Part shown: positions 28,034 through 36,700 of the stretch, one piece after another
Layout: every line of letters begins with the position of its first letter
Position numbering within the stretch: position 1 is the first letter of the stretch
Assembly: GCF_018613065.1 (NCBI RefSeq)
Contig: NZ_JAGGQW010000003.1
Location: forward strand, 13,072 to 77,071
Source of the DNA: Bacillus sp. ISL-7
GTDB taxonomy: Bacteria; Bacillota; Bacilli; Bacillales_B; DSM-18226
DNA: 64,000 nucleotides
Direction of reading: 5' to 3'
Program-made: the position numbers and the translations under genes
The notes under the pieces: model-generated
What the model was told of the DNA's origin: nothing
Seen by the model: only the letters and a program-made list of their open reading frames with translations
Databases searched by the model: none

Positions 28034-28819
28034 ATGAACAAGTCATTAGAAGGAAAAACAGCATTTATTACAGGATCTGCAAGTGGGATTGGATTAGAAA
28101 TCGCAAAGGCGTTTGCACAGGAAGGCGCAAAAGTGGTGATCTCCGATTTAAATGTTGTTAAAAGCGAAGAAGTGGCTGCTGAATTAAGGGAGCAAGGATT
28201 TGAAGCATTATCGGCGCCATGTGATGTGACCGATGAGGAAGCATTTAAAAATAGTCTTGAGTCAGCTTATAAAACGTTCGGAAGTATTGATATTTTAGTC
28301 AATAATGCAGGAATGCAGTATGTATCACCAATTGAGGAATTTCCGACTGAGAAATTTGAATTACTGGTAAAAATCATGTTAACCGCCCCATTTATTGGGA
28401 TTAAAAATGTATTCCCAATCATGAAGAAACAAGGCTTTGGAAGAGTAATCAATATGGCTTCGATTAATGGTGTAATCGGGTTTGCTGGCAAGGCTGCCTA
28501 CAATAGTGCCAAACACGGCGTCATTGGTTTGACAAAGGTTGCAGCATTGGAAGGTGCAGCAGACGGAATCACCGTAAATGCTTTATGTCCTGGTTACGTG
28601 GATACACCACTAGTAAGAAATCAATTGGGAGACTTGGCTAAAACAAGAAATGTCAGCTTAGCCAGTGTGATTGAAGAAGTACTCTTCCCGCTGGTTCCAC
28701 AAAGAAGGCTATTATCCGTAACAGAAATTGCTGATTATGCTGTCTTTTTAGCCAGTGATAAAGGTAGAGGCGTTACAGGTCAAGCAGTCATTCTAGATGG
28801 CGGCTACACGGCCCAATAG
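28034..28819 (+). CDS. bdhA: 3-hydroxybutyrate dehydrogenase (short-chain dehydrogenase)
   Basis: This enzyme oxidises (R)-3-hydroxybutyrate to acetoacetate with NAD. It is a classical short-chain dehydrogenase with the cofactor loop TGSASGIG at 13-20, NNAG at 90-93, and catalytic Ser143, Tyr156 and Lys160 (YNSAK). Its 261 residues and its C-terminal segment (LPAVPQR-like FPLVPQRRLL, then VTGQAVILDGGYTAQ) match bacterial BDH. AAGGAGG precedes the ATG. It lies 57 bp after the permease and is probably cotranscribed. Its product feeds ScoAB. Confidence 0.9.
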   Translation: MNKSLEGKTAFITGSASGIGLEIAKAFAQEGAKVVISDLNVVKSEEVAAELREQGFEALSAPCDVTDEEAFKNSLESAYKTFGSIDILVNNAGMQYVSPIEEFPTEKFELLVKIMLTAPFIGIKNVFPIMKKQGFGRVINMASINGVIGFAGKAAYNSAKHGVIGLTKVAALEGAADGITVNALCPGYVDTPLVRNQLGDLAKTRNVSLASVIEEVLFPLVPQRRLLSVTEIADYAVFLASDKGRGVTGQAVILDGGYTAQ

Positions 28820-28831
28820 TTCCAAATAGAG

Positions 28832-28862
28832 AATCCTATTCGATTGTTCGAATAGGATTTTC
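28832..28862 (+). terminator. intrinsic terminator after bdhA
   Basis: A perfect 12-bp stem (28832-28843 with 28848-28859) has loop TTGT and a short T tract. Confidence 0.75.
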
Positions 28863-28948
28863 ATATTGTATGAAAATGCCTCCATTCACTCAAATCAACG
28901 TACTCGTTTGGTATAATTATAATATCTAAGGTGTAGAGGTGGAAAAGA

Positions 28949-30370
28949 ATGTACCAAGGATTTGAGAATATCCCCAATAAATGGCATGAGCAAATGATTC
29001 ATCTATTAGCAGAACGAATCGTAGTCGTCGATCATGATGGGACTATTCTTTATATAAATGAGGCATATTGTGAGTTTTTAGGAACGACTGTTAAAGATGC
29101 TGTCAACCGGCCTGTACAAGAGGTCATTGAAAATTCTCGCATGCACATTGTCGTCAAAACAGGACAAAAAGAACTTGCTGCTCTTCATCCGATTAATGGA
29201 AGTGAAATGATTGCAAACCGTTTCCCAATCATTGAGGATGGTAAAATCGTCGGGGCGGTGGGAACTGTCATGTTCCGTACCCCTGAGGAATGGCGGATGT
29301 ATAAAACAAAAATCCAGGGGCTAGTTGAAGAATTAAAGTATTATAAAACAAAACTGGAAAAAGAGCTGAAAAGTAAGTACCAATTCAATGATTTAATTGG
29401 AAAGAGCTCTACTTTTCTAGCAACCAAAAAACTAGCAGAAAGAATATCAGGAAGCAACTCATCCGTTTTATTGATCGGGGATTCTGGCACGGGCAAGGAA
29501 TTATTCGCACATGCCATTCATAATAGCAGCATGCGTGCCTCCTTACCCTTTGTTGCGATCAATTGTGCTTCAATACCTGAACATTTACTAGAATCGGAAC
29601 TGTTTGGTTATGATGACGGTGCGTTTACAGGAGCAAAGAAAGGCGGAAAGAAGGGGCAGTTCGAAATTGCCAACAATGGTACACTTTTTCTAGATGAAAT
29701 AGGCGACATGCCACTTTCGATGCAAAGTAAGCTTTTGAGGGTGCTGCAGGAAAAAGAGATTCAGCGAGTCGGAGGTCAAAAGTCTATTACAGTAGATGTG
29801 CGAATCATTGCAGCAACACACCGGGATTTAGAGAAACTGGTGGAAGAAGGAAAGTTTCGTAAGGATTTGTATTATCGATTAAATGTTATCAAAATAGAAA
29901 TTCCCCCTCTTAGAGAACGAAAAGAGGATATTCCGCTAATCTCTAAAAGCTTATTGAAGAAGTTAGAGGGGAAATTTTACCGCAAAGGAATTGAGCTATC
30001 TACTGTGGTAAAAGAGAGACTAATGGAGCATTCATGGCCGGGAAACATCCGGGAACTTGAGAATGTCTTGGAACGATCCATCAATGTTCTGGATGGGAAA
30101 ACGATTGAAATGGTCCACCTGCCATTATACTTACGTGACATGGAACCGGAGACTAACTTTGTTAAGGGAGCTAATACCAAGAATCTTGAGACGACGCCAA
30201 AACCGCTATTACCGATTTTCTCATTGAAAGAAACACTTGCTCATGCCGAGAAGAAAGCCATTTTAAATGCATTAGAGGTGACAAATGGCAATAAGCTGGA
30301 GGCTGCTAAACTACTGGAAATTGGGAAAACTAGTTTCTATGAAAAATGTAAATTGTATGCTATTAGATAG
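28949..30370 (+). CDS. sigma-54-dependent transcriptional activator (PAS, AAA+, Fis HTH)
   Basis: This is an enhancer-binding protein. A PAS sensor domain lies at about 15-110, followed by a coiled linker. The AAA+ domain has Walker A GDSGTGKE (177-184), the sigma-54-contacting GAFTGA loop (224-229), Walker B LFLDEIGDM and an arginine-finger region. A Fis-type helix-turn-helix ends the protein (AAKLLEIGKTSFYEKCK). There is no receiver domain, so a ligand or redox cue is probably sensed by PAS. It follows bdhA, and the two sigma-54 promoters in this module are its likely targets. AGAGGTGG precedes the ATG. A dispersed palindrome ends the transcript. Confidence 0.93.
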   Translation: MYQGFENIPNKWHEQMIHLLAERIVVVDHDGTILYINEAYCEFLGTTVKDAVNRPVQEVIENSRMHIVVKTGQKELAALHPINGSEMIANRFPIIEDGKIVGAVGTVMFRTPEEWRMYKTKIQGLVEELKYYKTKLEKELKSKYQFNDLIGKSSTFLATKKLAERISGSNSSVLLIGDSGTGKELFAHAIHNSSMRASLPFVAINCASIPEHLLESELFGYDDGAFTGAKKGGKKGQFEIANNGTLFLDEIGDMPLSMQSKLLRVLQEKEIQRVGGQKSITVDVRIIAATHRDLEKLVEEGKFRKDLYYRLNVIKIEIPPLRERKEDIPLISKSLLKKLEGKFYRKGIELSTVVKERLMEHSWPGNIRELENVLERSINVLDGKTIEMVHLPLYLRDMEPETNFVKGANTKNLETTPKPLLPIFSLKETLAHAEKKAILNALEVTNGNKLEAAKLLEIGKTSFYEKCKLYAIR

Positions 30371-30440
30371 TAACAATAATTAATTTGGGACTTCATTTCC
30401 AACTCCAAAAGAGTAGGTGGAAGTAAGTCGATCTTGTTAG

Positions 30441-30496
30441 GGTGTCAGGCACCGGCCGTGGACAAATGTCCACGGCTGGTGCCTGACACCTTTTTT
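30441..30496. repeat. dispersed 50-bp palindrome, copy 2
   Basis: Arms GGTGTCAGGCACC and GGTGCCTGACACC (30441-30490) surround core GTGGACAAATGTCCAC. Six T follow, giving a terminator for the sigma-54 activator gene. Confidence 0.92.
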
Positions 30497-30612
30497 AAGC
30501 TATTCTTTATTGGCAGTTCATATTCAATTCATATATTCTTTGTATAATCGAGTTTGTAATTGAGAATGTAGACTTGAAATTAATGTGACCTTTAGAAGGG
30601 ATGTAAATATAT

Positions 30613-32361
30613 ATGACGGAAGTGAAGATAGAGAAGGGCTGGCGCCAATTTATTCGATTGGTTCAACATACCAACCCATCTAAATTGCTCCTTGGTATCG
30701 CTCTTTTATTAAGTTTAGGTACCACAATAGTGGGGCTATTGGTCCCGCTGTTTACAAAAAATCTTATTAATGATTTTTCGATTAGCTCTTTAAGTACGGG
30801 TAGGATTCTTCTTCTTGTTACTGCGCTTTTAATTCAAGCAGTGGCTAGCGGGATATCCATCTATTTATTAAATCATCTCGGCCAATCTGTTGTGGCCGGG
30901 ATTCGAGACCGTTTATGGAAAAAGCTGCTCGTCTTACCGGTACCGTTTTATGATGAAAATCAAACCGGCGAAACCGTCAGTAGAATGACCAATGATACAG
31001 CGGTGGTCAAAGGATTAATTACCGATCATCTCGCCAATTTCCTATCAGGAACGATTTCCATCATTGGTTCGATTGTTGTTTTGCTGCTATTGGATTGGAA
31101 AATGGCTTTGCTCATGTTTATAGCACTGCCGCTTGCAGCAGTTATATTAATGACACTTGGAAGAAAGATGCATCAGGTGCCAAAAGGGATGCAAACCGAA
31201 ACAGCACGTTTTACCTCAGTTCTCCAGCAAGTTTTATCAGAAATACGATTAGTCAAAGCTTCCAACGCCGAGGCAATCGAGTATAAGAATGGTAAAAACG
31301 GGATCACACAATTGTTTCAATATGGGTTGAAAGAGGCGAAGATTCAAGCATTAATCTCACCCCTGATTGGTTTAGTAATCATGGTATTACTAGTCGTCAT
31401 TCTAGGTTACGGTGGAATGAGGGTATCATCAGGTGCATTAATGGCGGGTGATTTAGTTGCCTTTATTATGTATCTGTTTCAAATCGTCATGCCAATGGGG
31501 CAATTAGCCGCCTTCTTTACCCAATTTCAAAAAGCAACCGGTGCCACAGAACGAATTATCACCATCATGGATATGAACGAGGAAGAAGACCATTCGAATC
31601 AGGATGTTCATAATGTGAATCAATCGATCACTGTAGAGGATCTGAACTATTCTTATAAAAATGGGGAAGACGTACTTAAGAATATTAGCTTTTCCGCAGA
31701 AGCAGGCAAGGTGACTGCGATTGTCGGTCCAAGCGGGAGCGGAAAAACGACCCTATTTTCTTTATTGGAGCGTTATTATCAACCGCAACAAGGCGCAATT
31801 CGTCTGGGGCAAGAACCGATTAATCAATTCTCCCTGTTTTCCTGGAGAAGTCAAATTGGCTATGTATCACAGGAAAGCCCGATTATTGTGGGAACGATTC
31901 GTGATAATATTTGTTACGGAATGGATAAAAAAATTGAGCAGGCAGATATCGAAAGGGTGGCAAAAATGGCCTTTGCGGACCAATTTATTGCGGAACTGCC
32001 AAGCGGGTATGATACAGAAGTTGGTGAAAGAGGAATAAAATTATCGGGTGGGCAGCGACAGAGGATTGCGATTGCTCGTGCCTTTTTAAGGGACCCCCAA
32101 ATTTTAATGTTAGATGAAGCAACTTCCAGTCTTGACAGCAAATCAGAACGTGTTGTTCAACAGGCATTGCAAAATTTAATGAAGGGAAGAACCACCCTCG
32201 TAATTGCGCATCGTCTGTCAACGGTGATCGATTCTGATCAAATTATCTTTTTGGATAAAGGGAAAATTACCGGAAGCGGTACACATGAACAACTTTTAAG
32301 AACTCACTCCTTGTATCGTGAATTTGCCGAGCAGCAATTACGGATCAACGAACCTGCTTAA
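30613..32361 (+). CDS. bmrA: ABC half-transporter, multidrug exporter BmrA type
   Basis: This is a homodimeric exporter. An N-terminal domain of six membrane segments (about 1-320) is followed by one ATPase domain. The ATPase has Walker A GPSGSGKTT (about 372-380), signature LSGGQRQRIAIARA, Walker B ILMLDEATSSLD and a switch histidine in IAHRLST. Segments such as SRMTNDT, LVKASNAE and YGGMRVSSG match B. subtilis BmrA closely from memory. At 582 residues it is full length. A two-component pair follows after 23 bp with no terminator, suggesting that the regulators control or respond with the pump. Confidence 0.9.
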   Translation: MTEVKIEKGWRQFIRLVQHTNPSKLLLGIALLLSLGTTIVGLLVPLFTKNLINDFSISSLSTGRILLLVTALLIQAVASGISIYLLNHLGQSVVAGIRDRLWKKLLVLPVPFYDENQTGETVSRMTNDTAVVKGLITDHLANFLSGTISIIGSIVVLLLLDWKMALLMFIALPLAAVILMTLGRKMHQVPKGMQTETARFTSVLQQVLSEIRLVKASNAEAIEYKNGKNGITQLFQYGLKEAKIQALISPLIGLVIMVLLVVILGYGGMRVSSGALMAGDLVAFIMYLFQIVMPMGQLAAFFTQFQKATGATERIITIMDMNEEEDHSNQDVHNVNQSITVEDLNYSYKNGEDVLKNISFSAEAGKVTAIVGPSGSGKTTLFSLLERYYQPQQGAIRLGQEPINQFSLFSWRSQIGYVSQESPIIVGTIRDNICYGMDKKIEQADIERVAKMAFADQFIAELPSGYDTEVGERGIKLSGGQRQRIAIARAFLRDPQILMLDEATSSLDSKSERVVQQALQNLMKGRTTLVIAHRLSTVIDSDQIIFLDKGKITGSGTHEQLLRTHSLYREFAEQQLRINEPA

Positions 32362-32384
32362 TAGAAGGAAAGGAATGAGGATGA

Positions 32385-33059
32385 ATGACAAAAGTTCTAA
32401 TGGTCGATGATGATGCCAATATTCGCGAACTAATCCAACTTTTTTTAAAAAAAGAAGGATTCGAACTTTATGAGGCATCAGATGGTGTAATGGCATTACA
32501 ACTGATGGAAAAAGTAAAGATGGATTTAGCGATCATTGATATTATGATGCCAAATATGGATGGCTGGGAATTATGCAAAGAGCTGCGGGAATTTAGTGAT
32601 ATTCCCATCTTAATGCTGACCGCCAAAGGGGAAACAACACAAAAGCTGAAAGGATTCGAGTTGGGAGCGGACGATTATCTAGTTAAACCCTTTGACCCAA
32701 TGGAGTTAACCGCTCGAGTTAAAGCATTATTAAAACGGTATAATATAACGGTTTCGCAAACGATTACGATTAATGAATTTAAATTGAATCGAAAAACACA
32801 TGAAATTTCTTTTAAAAATAAGGAGTATACGATTCCGTTGAAGGAATTCGAGCTGTTGTTTAAACTGGCCAGCTATCCTGGAAAGACGTTTTCACGAGAG
32901 GTGCTCATCGAAGACATTTGGGGCTATGACTATGGAGGAGACGAACGAACGGTAGATGTTCATATTAAAAGGTTAAGAGAGCGGTTTCCAGAAAGAGAAT
33001 TCCCGTTCCGGATTCAGACGATTTGGGGATTAGGCTACCGCTTTGAGGTAAAATCATGA
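32385..33059 (+). CDS. OmpR-family response regulator
   Basis: The N-terminal receiver has acidic VDDD, phospho-acceptor Asp52 (IIDIMMPNMDG) and Lys in LVKPF. The C-terminal winged helix carries PLKEFELLFKLA and RTVDVHIKRLRER. At 224 residues it has normal length. It follows bmrA by 23 bp and overlaps the kinase by ATGA, forming a bmrA-RR-HK operon. The cognate signal is unknown. Confidence 0.93.
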   Translation: MTKVLMVDDDANIRELIQLFLKKEGFELYEASDGVMALQLMEKVKMDLAIIDIMMPNMDGWELCKELREFSDIPILMLTAKGETTQKLKGFELGADDYLVKPFDPMELTARVKALLKRYNITVSQTITINEFKLNRKTHEISFKNKEYTIPLKEFELLFKLASYPGKTFSREVLIEDIWGYDYGGDERTVDVHIKRLRERFPEREFPFRIQTIWGLGYRFEVKS

Positions 33060-34093
33060 AGATTAAGCGCTTTTTTCAACATGTATTTGGGGTTGTCTTT
33101 TTCTTTGTATTTGTCTCTTTTGGTTTTTCAGCAGGCTATTTCATTGTCTCCGGAACTTATCGATTATTCGATTTTCATACATCCGATTACTTTCGTCATA
33201 TGGCATCGGTAATTACTAGTTTATTGACGATGAGCTTAGTTGGTTTTCTTATGTCTTTATTCACTCGTTCAAGGCGACGCAATCTCTTTCATGAAGTACT
33301 GGATGCATTAAATAGGATTTCTAAAGGTGATTTTAATGTATACCTCGATTTAAAGGCTGGTAAAAGAAATCAATTCACGAGTCTGATTGACCATATTAAT
33401 CATATGGCTAAGCAATTAAAGCAGTTGGAAGAGATGCGGCAGGAGTTTATTTCAAATGTCTCACATGAAATTCAGTCGCCGCTGACGTCGATCATGGGTT
33501 TTGCAAGAGCACTTCAATATGGCCAGCTTTCGATTGATGAAAGAGGTCATTATCTCAGTATTATTGAAACAGAAAGCAAAAGATTATCGAAATTAAGTGA
33601 TAATCTTCTAAAACTAACCTCACTAGAATCCAAGCATCATCCCTTTGAGCGACATAGCTATCGGTTAGACCAACAATTACGGACAATTATATTGGCCTGT
33701 GAACCGCATTGGATTGAAAAGGAACTGGAACTGGATGTGTCCCTCGAGAAGGTCATCATCATTGCGGATGAAGATTTGATGAGCCAGGTATGGACCAATC
33801 TGATTCACAATAGTATTAAATTTACTGAAAAGCGCGGAAGTATTCGTGTCCATCTCCAGCAGGTCGATGACAAAACGATCGTGAAAATTACCGATACGGG
33901 GATTGGCATCACGAAAAAAGATCAGATCCATGTATTTGAACGATTCTACAAAGCAGATAAGGCAAGGGACCGGTCAAAAGGCGGCAGCGGTTTAGGACTC
34001 TCCATCGTAAAAAAAATCATCGAAATGCACGAAGGAACCATCTGTGTTGACAGCGAAGAAGGGAAGGGAACCACCTTCACCATTACACTATAA
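33056..34093 (+). CDS. sensor histidine kinase
   Basis: Two membrane segments (about 9-31 and 51-69) enclose only about 20 extracellular residues, the layout of intramembrane-sensing kinases that detect membrane or drug stress. HAMP (70-125), the HisKA motif SHEIQSP (His137), and the ATPase boxes NLIHNSIKF, DTGIGI and GGSGLGLSI follow. It is coupled to the regulator by ATGA overlap. With BmrA upstream, a role in sensing a membrane-active compound is plausible but inferred. Confidence 0.92.
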   Translation: MKIKRFFQHVFGVVFFFVFVSFGFSAGYFIVSGTYRLFDFHTSDYFRHMASVITSLLTMSLVGFLMSLFTRSRRRNLFHEVLDALNRISKGDFNVYLDLKAGKRNQFTSLIDHINHMAKQLKQLEEMRQEFISNVSHEIQSPLTSIMGFARALQYGQLSIDERGHYLSIIETESKRLSKLSDNLLKLTSLESKHHPFERHSYRLDQQLRTIILACEPHWIEKELELDVSLEKVIIIADEDLMSQVWTNLIHNSIKFTEKRGSIRVHLQQVDDKTIVKITDTGIGITKKDQIHVFERFYKADKARDRSKGGSGLGLSIVKKIIEMHEGTICVDSEEGKGTTFTITL

Positions 34094-34115
34094 AAACCAT
34101 TTTTGTGTTGTTTTG

Positions 34116-34169
34116 GGTGTCAGGCACCGCTCGTGGACAAATGTCCACGAACGGTGCCTGACACCCTTT
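34116..34169. repeat. dispersed 50-bp palindrome, copy 3
   Basis: Arms are at 34116-34128 and 34153-34165 around GTGGACAAATGTCCAC. T-rich DNA follows, so it is a likely terminator for the bmrA operon. Confidence 0.92.
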
Positions 34170-34264
34170 TAAATTTATTGTTCTGATATACATAGGGAAA
34201 ATCATATTTATTAGGAAGATAAGTAAGTAATTTAGGTTATCTAACAATGGAGGAATGAGCGATC

Positions 34265-36457
34265 GTGCCAATTGATTGGGATGAAAAGGATAGGATTTTT
34301 CATTTGTACAATAGCAAGATTAGTTATTTGATTCAAATTGTCCATGGTAAATATCCCGCTCATTTGTATTGGGGCAAGATGGTTAAGACGCTGCATCCAT
34401 CTTCCATTCTGGCGTTTAAAGGCAGGGCTTTTTCGCCGACTACTGAACCTTCTCTTCCGCAATTTTCACTTGATACGCTACCACAGGAATATCCAGCTTT
34501 TGGGAACGGGGACTTTCGTTCGCCGGCTTATCAGATCCGTTCTGCTGACGGAACTACGGTAACGGACTTTGTCTTTGATTCTCATGAAATTTTTCAAGGG
34601 AAACATACGCTTGAGGGATTGCCGTCTGCTTATGTCGAGGATAATTCTGATGCTGAAACATTAGTGCTAACACTGGTAGATTCCATGCTTGGGATCGGGA
34701 TGAATCTACATTATACAATTTATCGTGATTTTGATGTGATAACGAGATCGGTCTCCTTTGAGCATCTTGGCAGCCATGATGTGGAAATACATAAATGTAT
34801 GAGTATGTCAGTCGACATTCATCAATCAGATTGGGATTGGCTGCATCTTTATGGAACATGGGGGCGTGAGCGTCACATCGAAAGGCAGCCACTTAACCAT
34901 GGGATTCAAATGATTTCATCAGCTCGGGGTTCAAGCAGCCATCAACATAATCCTTTTGTTGCGCTGCTTTCAAAAGACACCAACGAAGAATATGGGGATG
35001 TATTTGGCATCAGTTTGGTCTACAGTGGGAATTTTCAAGCTTCCATCGAAGTGGATCCTTATCAAACTTTCAGACTTAGCATTGGCATAAACCCCTTTGA
35101 TTTTACATGGGTGCTGCAGCCGGGGGAAACCTTTCAAACTCCTGAGGCTTTAATGGTTTATTCCTCGGACGGGCTTGGAGGAATGTCCAGGACTTATCAT
35201 AAATTTCTAAGGGAAAGGGTTTGTCGAGGGGTATACCGCGACAAAACACGCCCAATTCTATTTAATAACTGGGAAGCCACCTATTTTCATTTTAATGAAA
35301 AAAAACTTATCGACCTTGCGGATGCAGCAAAAGAGTTGGGTATAGAGCTGTTTGTATTGGATGATGGCTGGTTTGGGCATCGTGACAATGATAAAAGTTC
35401 GTTGGGTGATTGGTTTGTTTTTAAGAAAAAACTTCCGAATGGTTTAAACGGATTGGCTGATTATATCCAAAAAAAGGGGATGCAATTTGGGATATGGGTC
35501 GAGCCGGAAATGGTTTCTCCTGACAGTAATTTGTATCAGAAGCATCCCGATTGGTGTATCCATGTACCGGGACGGAACCGAACACAGTCCAGAAATCAAT
35601 TAATTCTTGATTTAAGCCGGGAAGACGTATGTAATTTTTTAATCGAAACGCTGACCGAAGTCTTTAGCAGTGCTAAGATCTCCTATGTGAAATGGGATAT
35701 GAATCGAAATATGACGGAGGTGGGTTCGGCTGCGCTTCCACCTCATAGGCAAAAAGAAACCGCACACCGTTATATGCTTGGCTTGTACCGAATCCTAGAA
35801 AAACTGACCGAACGATTTCCTAAGATTTTATTTGAAAGCTGTTCCGGAGGAGGAGGTCGCTTTGATCCTGGAATGCTCTATTATATGCCGCAAACTTGGA
35901 CGAGTGATGATACTGATGCTGTTGAACGGCTTAAAATTCAATACGGAACAAGTCTCATTTATCCTGCCATTACAATGGGAGCGCATGTATCAGATGTGCC
36001 GAATCACCAGGTCGGTAGAACCACACCGCTTTTGATGAGATGCCATGTGGCGATGGCTGCAAATTTGGGATTTGAATTAAATATCGACAAGCTGAGTAGT
36101 GATGATAAGGAGGTGGTAATGGAGCAAATCAAACGATATCATCAAATCAAGGATATCGTCTGTTTGGGTGACTTATTCAGGCTGTTAAGTCCGTTTGATG
36201 GAATGGATTCGGCGTGGATGTATGTTTCACCGAATCAGGAAAGGGCTGCTGTTTTTTACTTTAAAACGTTGGCAACACCAAATCCACCGTTTTTCCGGCT
36301 GAAGTTGCGTGGACTAAAGTCGGATGAGTTATATAGAGTAAATAGGGGAGAACAGGAATATGTGGGCGATGAGCTTATGAAAATTGGATTAATGCTGCCA
36401 TTGATAAAAAGAGATTTTACCTCGATTATTTACCACATTGAAGTATTCGAAAAGTAA
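34265..36457 (+). CDS. alpha-galactosidase, GH36 family (complete)
   Basis: This intracellular alpha-galactosidase of 730 residues has an N-terminal beta-supersandwich domain (about 1-330), a TIM barrel and a C-terminal beta domain. The nucleophile is Asp478 in KWDMNRN, and the acid/base falls at Asp548 in the SDDTD motif, the same numbers as reported for Geobacillus AgaA. The substrate-binding motif ESCSGGGGRFDPG is intact. No signal peptide is present. The GTG start at 34265 lies 11 nt after GGAGG. It is clearly paralogous to the truncated gene at base 1. No gal operator is seen upstream, so its regulation differs. Confidence 0.94.
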   Translation: MPIDWDEKDRIFHLYNSKISYLIQIVHGKYPAHLYWGKMVKTLHPSSILAFKGRAFSPTTEPSLPQFSLDTLPQEYPAFGNGDFRSPAYQIRSADGTTVTDFVFDSHEIFQGKHTLEGLPSAYVEDNSDAETLVLTLVDSMLGIGMNLHYTIYRDFDVITRSVSFEHLGSHDVEIHKCMSMSVDIHQSDWDWLHLYGTWGRERHIERQPLNHGIQMISSARGSSSHQHNPFVALLSKDTNEEYGDVFGISLVYSGNFQASIEVDPYQTFRLSIGINPFDFTWVLQPGETFQTPEALMVYSSDGLGGMSRTYHKFLRERVCRGVYRDKTRPILFNNWEATYFHFNEKKLIDLADAAKELGIELFVLDDGWFGHRDNDKSSLGDWFVFKKKLPNGLNGLADYIQKKGMQFGIWVEPEMVSPDSNLYQKHPDWCIHVPGRNRTQSRNQLILDLSREDVCNFLIETLTEVFSSAKISYVKWDMNRNMTEVGSAALPPHRQKETAHRYMLGLYRILEKLTERFPKILFESCSGGGGRFDPGMLYYMPQTWTSDDTDAVERLKIQYGTSLIYPAITMGAHVSDVPNHQVGRTTPLLMRCHVAMAANLGFELNIDKLSSDDKEVVMEQIKRYHQIKDIVCLGDLFRLLSPFDGMDSAWMYVSPNQERAAVFYFKTLATPNPPFFRLKLRGLKSDELYRVNRGEQEYVGDELMKIGLMLPLIKRDFTSIIYHIEVFEK

Positions 36458-36543
36458 TCAAAAAAAAATACAAGCATTACCCTATATATCTCAATTAAAA
36501 TTCACAATTTTGACATGCCATTTATCTGTGCAAAAAAATATTT

Positions 36544-36656
36544 TTGGTATATGCTTAAGTAGAAAATATAATAGCAGGCTTAGAGACTCGGAGAAAGCCA
36601 TAAAAACCATTGGGAATGTTCATTACTATTCCTATGCGTTTTTATGGCTTTTTTGT
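36544..36656 (+). promoter_or_regulatory. glpA promoter and GlpP-type antiterminator leader
   Basis: TTGGTA (36544-36549), 17 nt, TATAAT (36567-36572) forms the promoter. The transcript would begin near 36579. It then shows AGAGACTCGGAGAAAG, followed by a perfect 14-bp terminator stem (36594-36607 with 36638-36651) and a T6 tract. The 5' UTR motif resembles those before glpF and glpD. Readthrough probably needs GlpP with glycerol-3-phosphate. Confidence 0.75.
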
Positions 36657-36700
36657 GCGCAAAAATAACCCTTAAGAATGAAGTTGGGAGGGAATTGGAT

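Noticed and set aside
36481..36543. Fnr or Rex site upstream of glpA
   Set aside because: Only a single TTCACAA half-site was seen; no convincing full palindrome.
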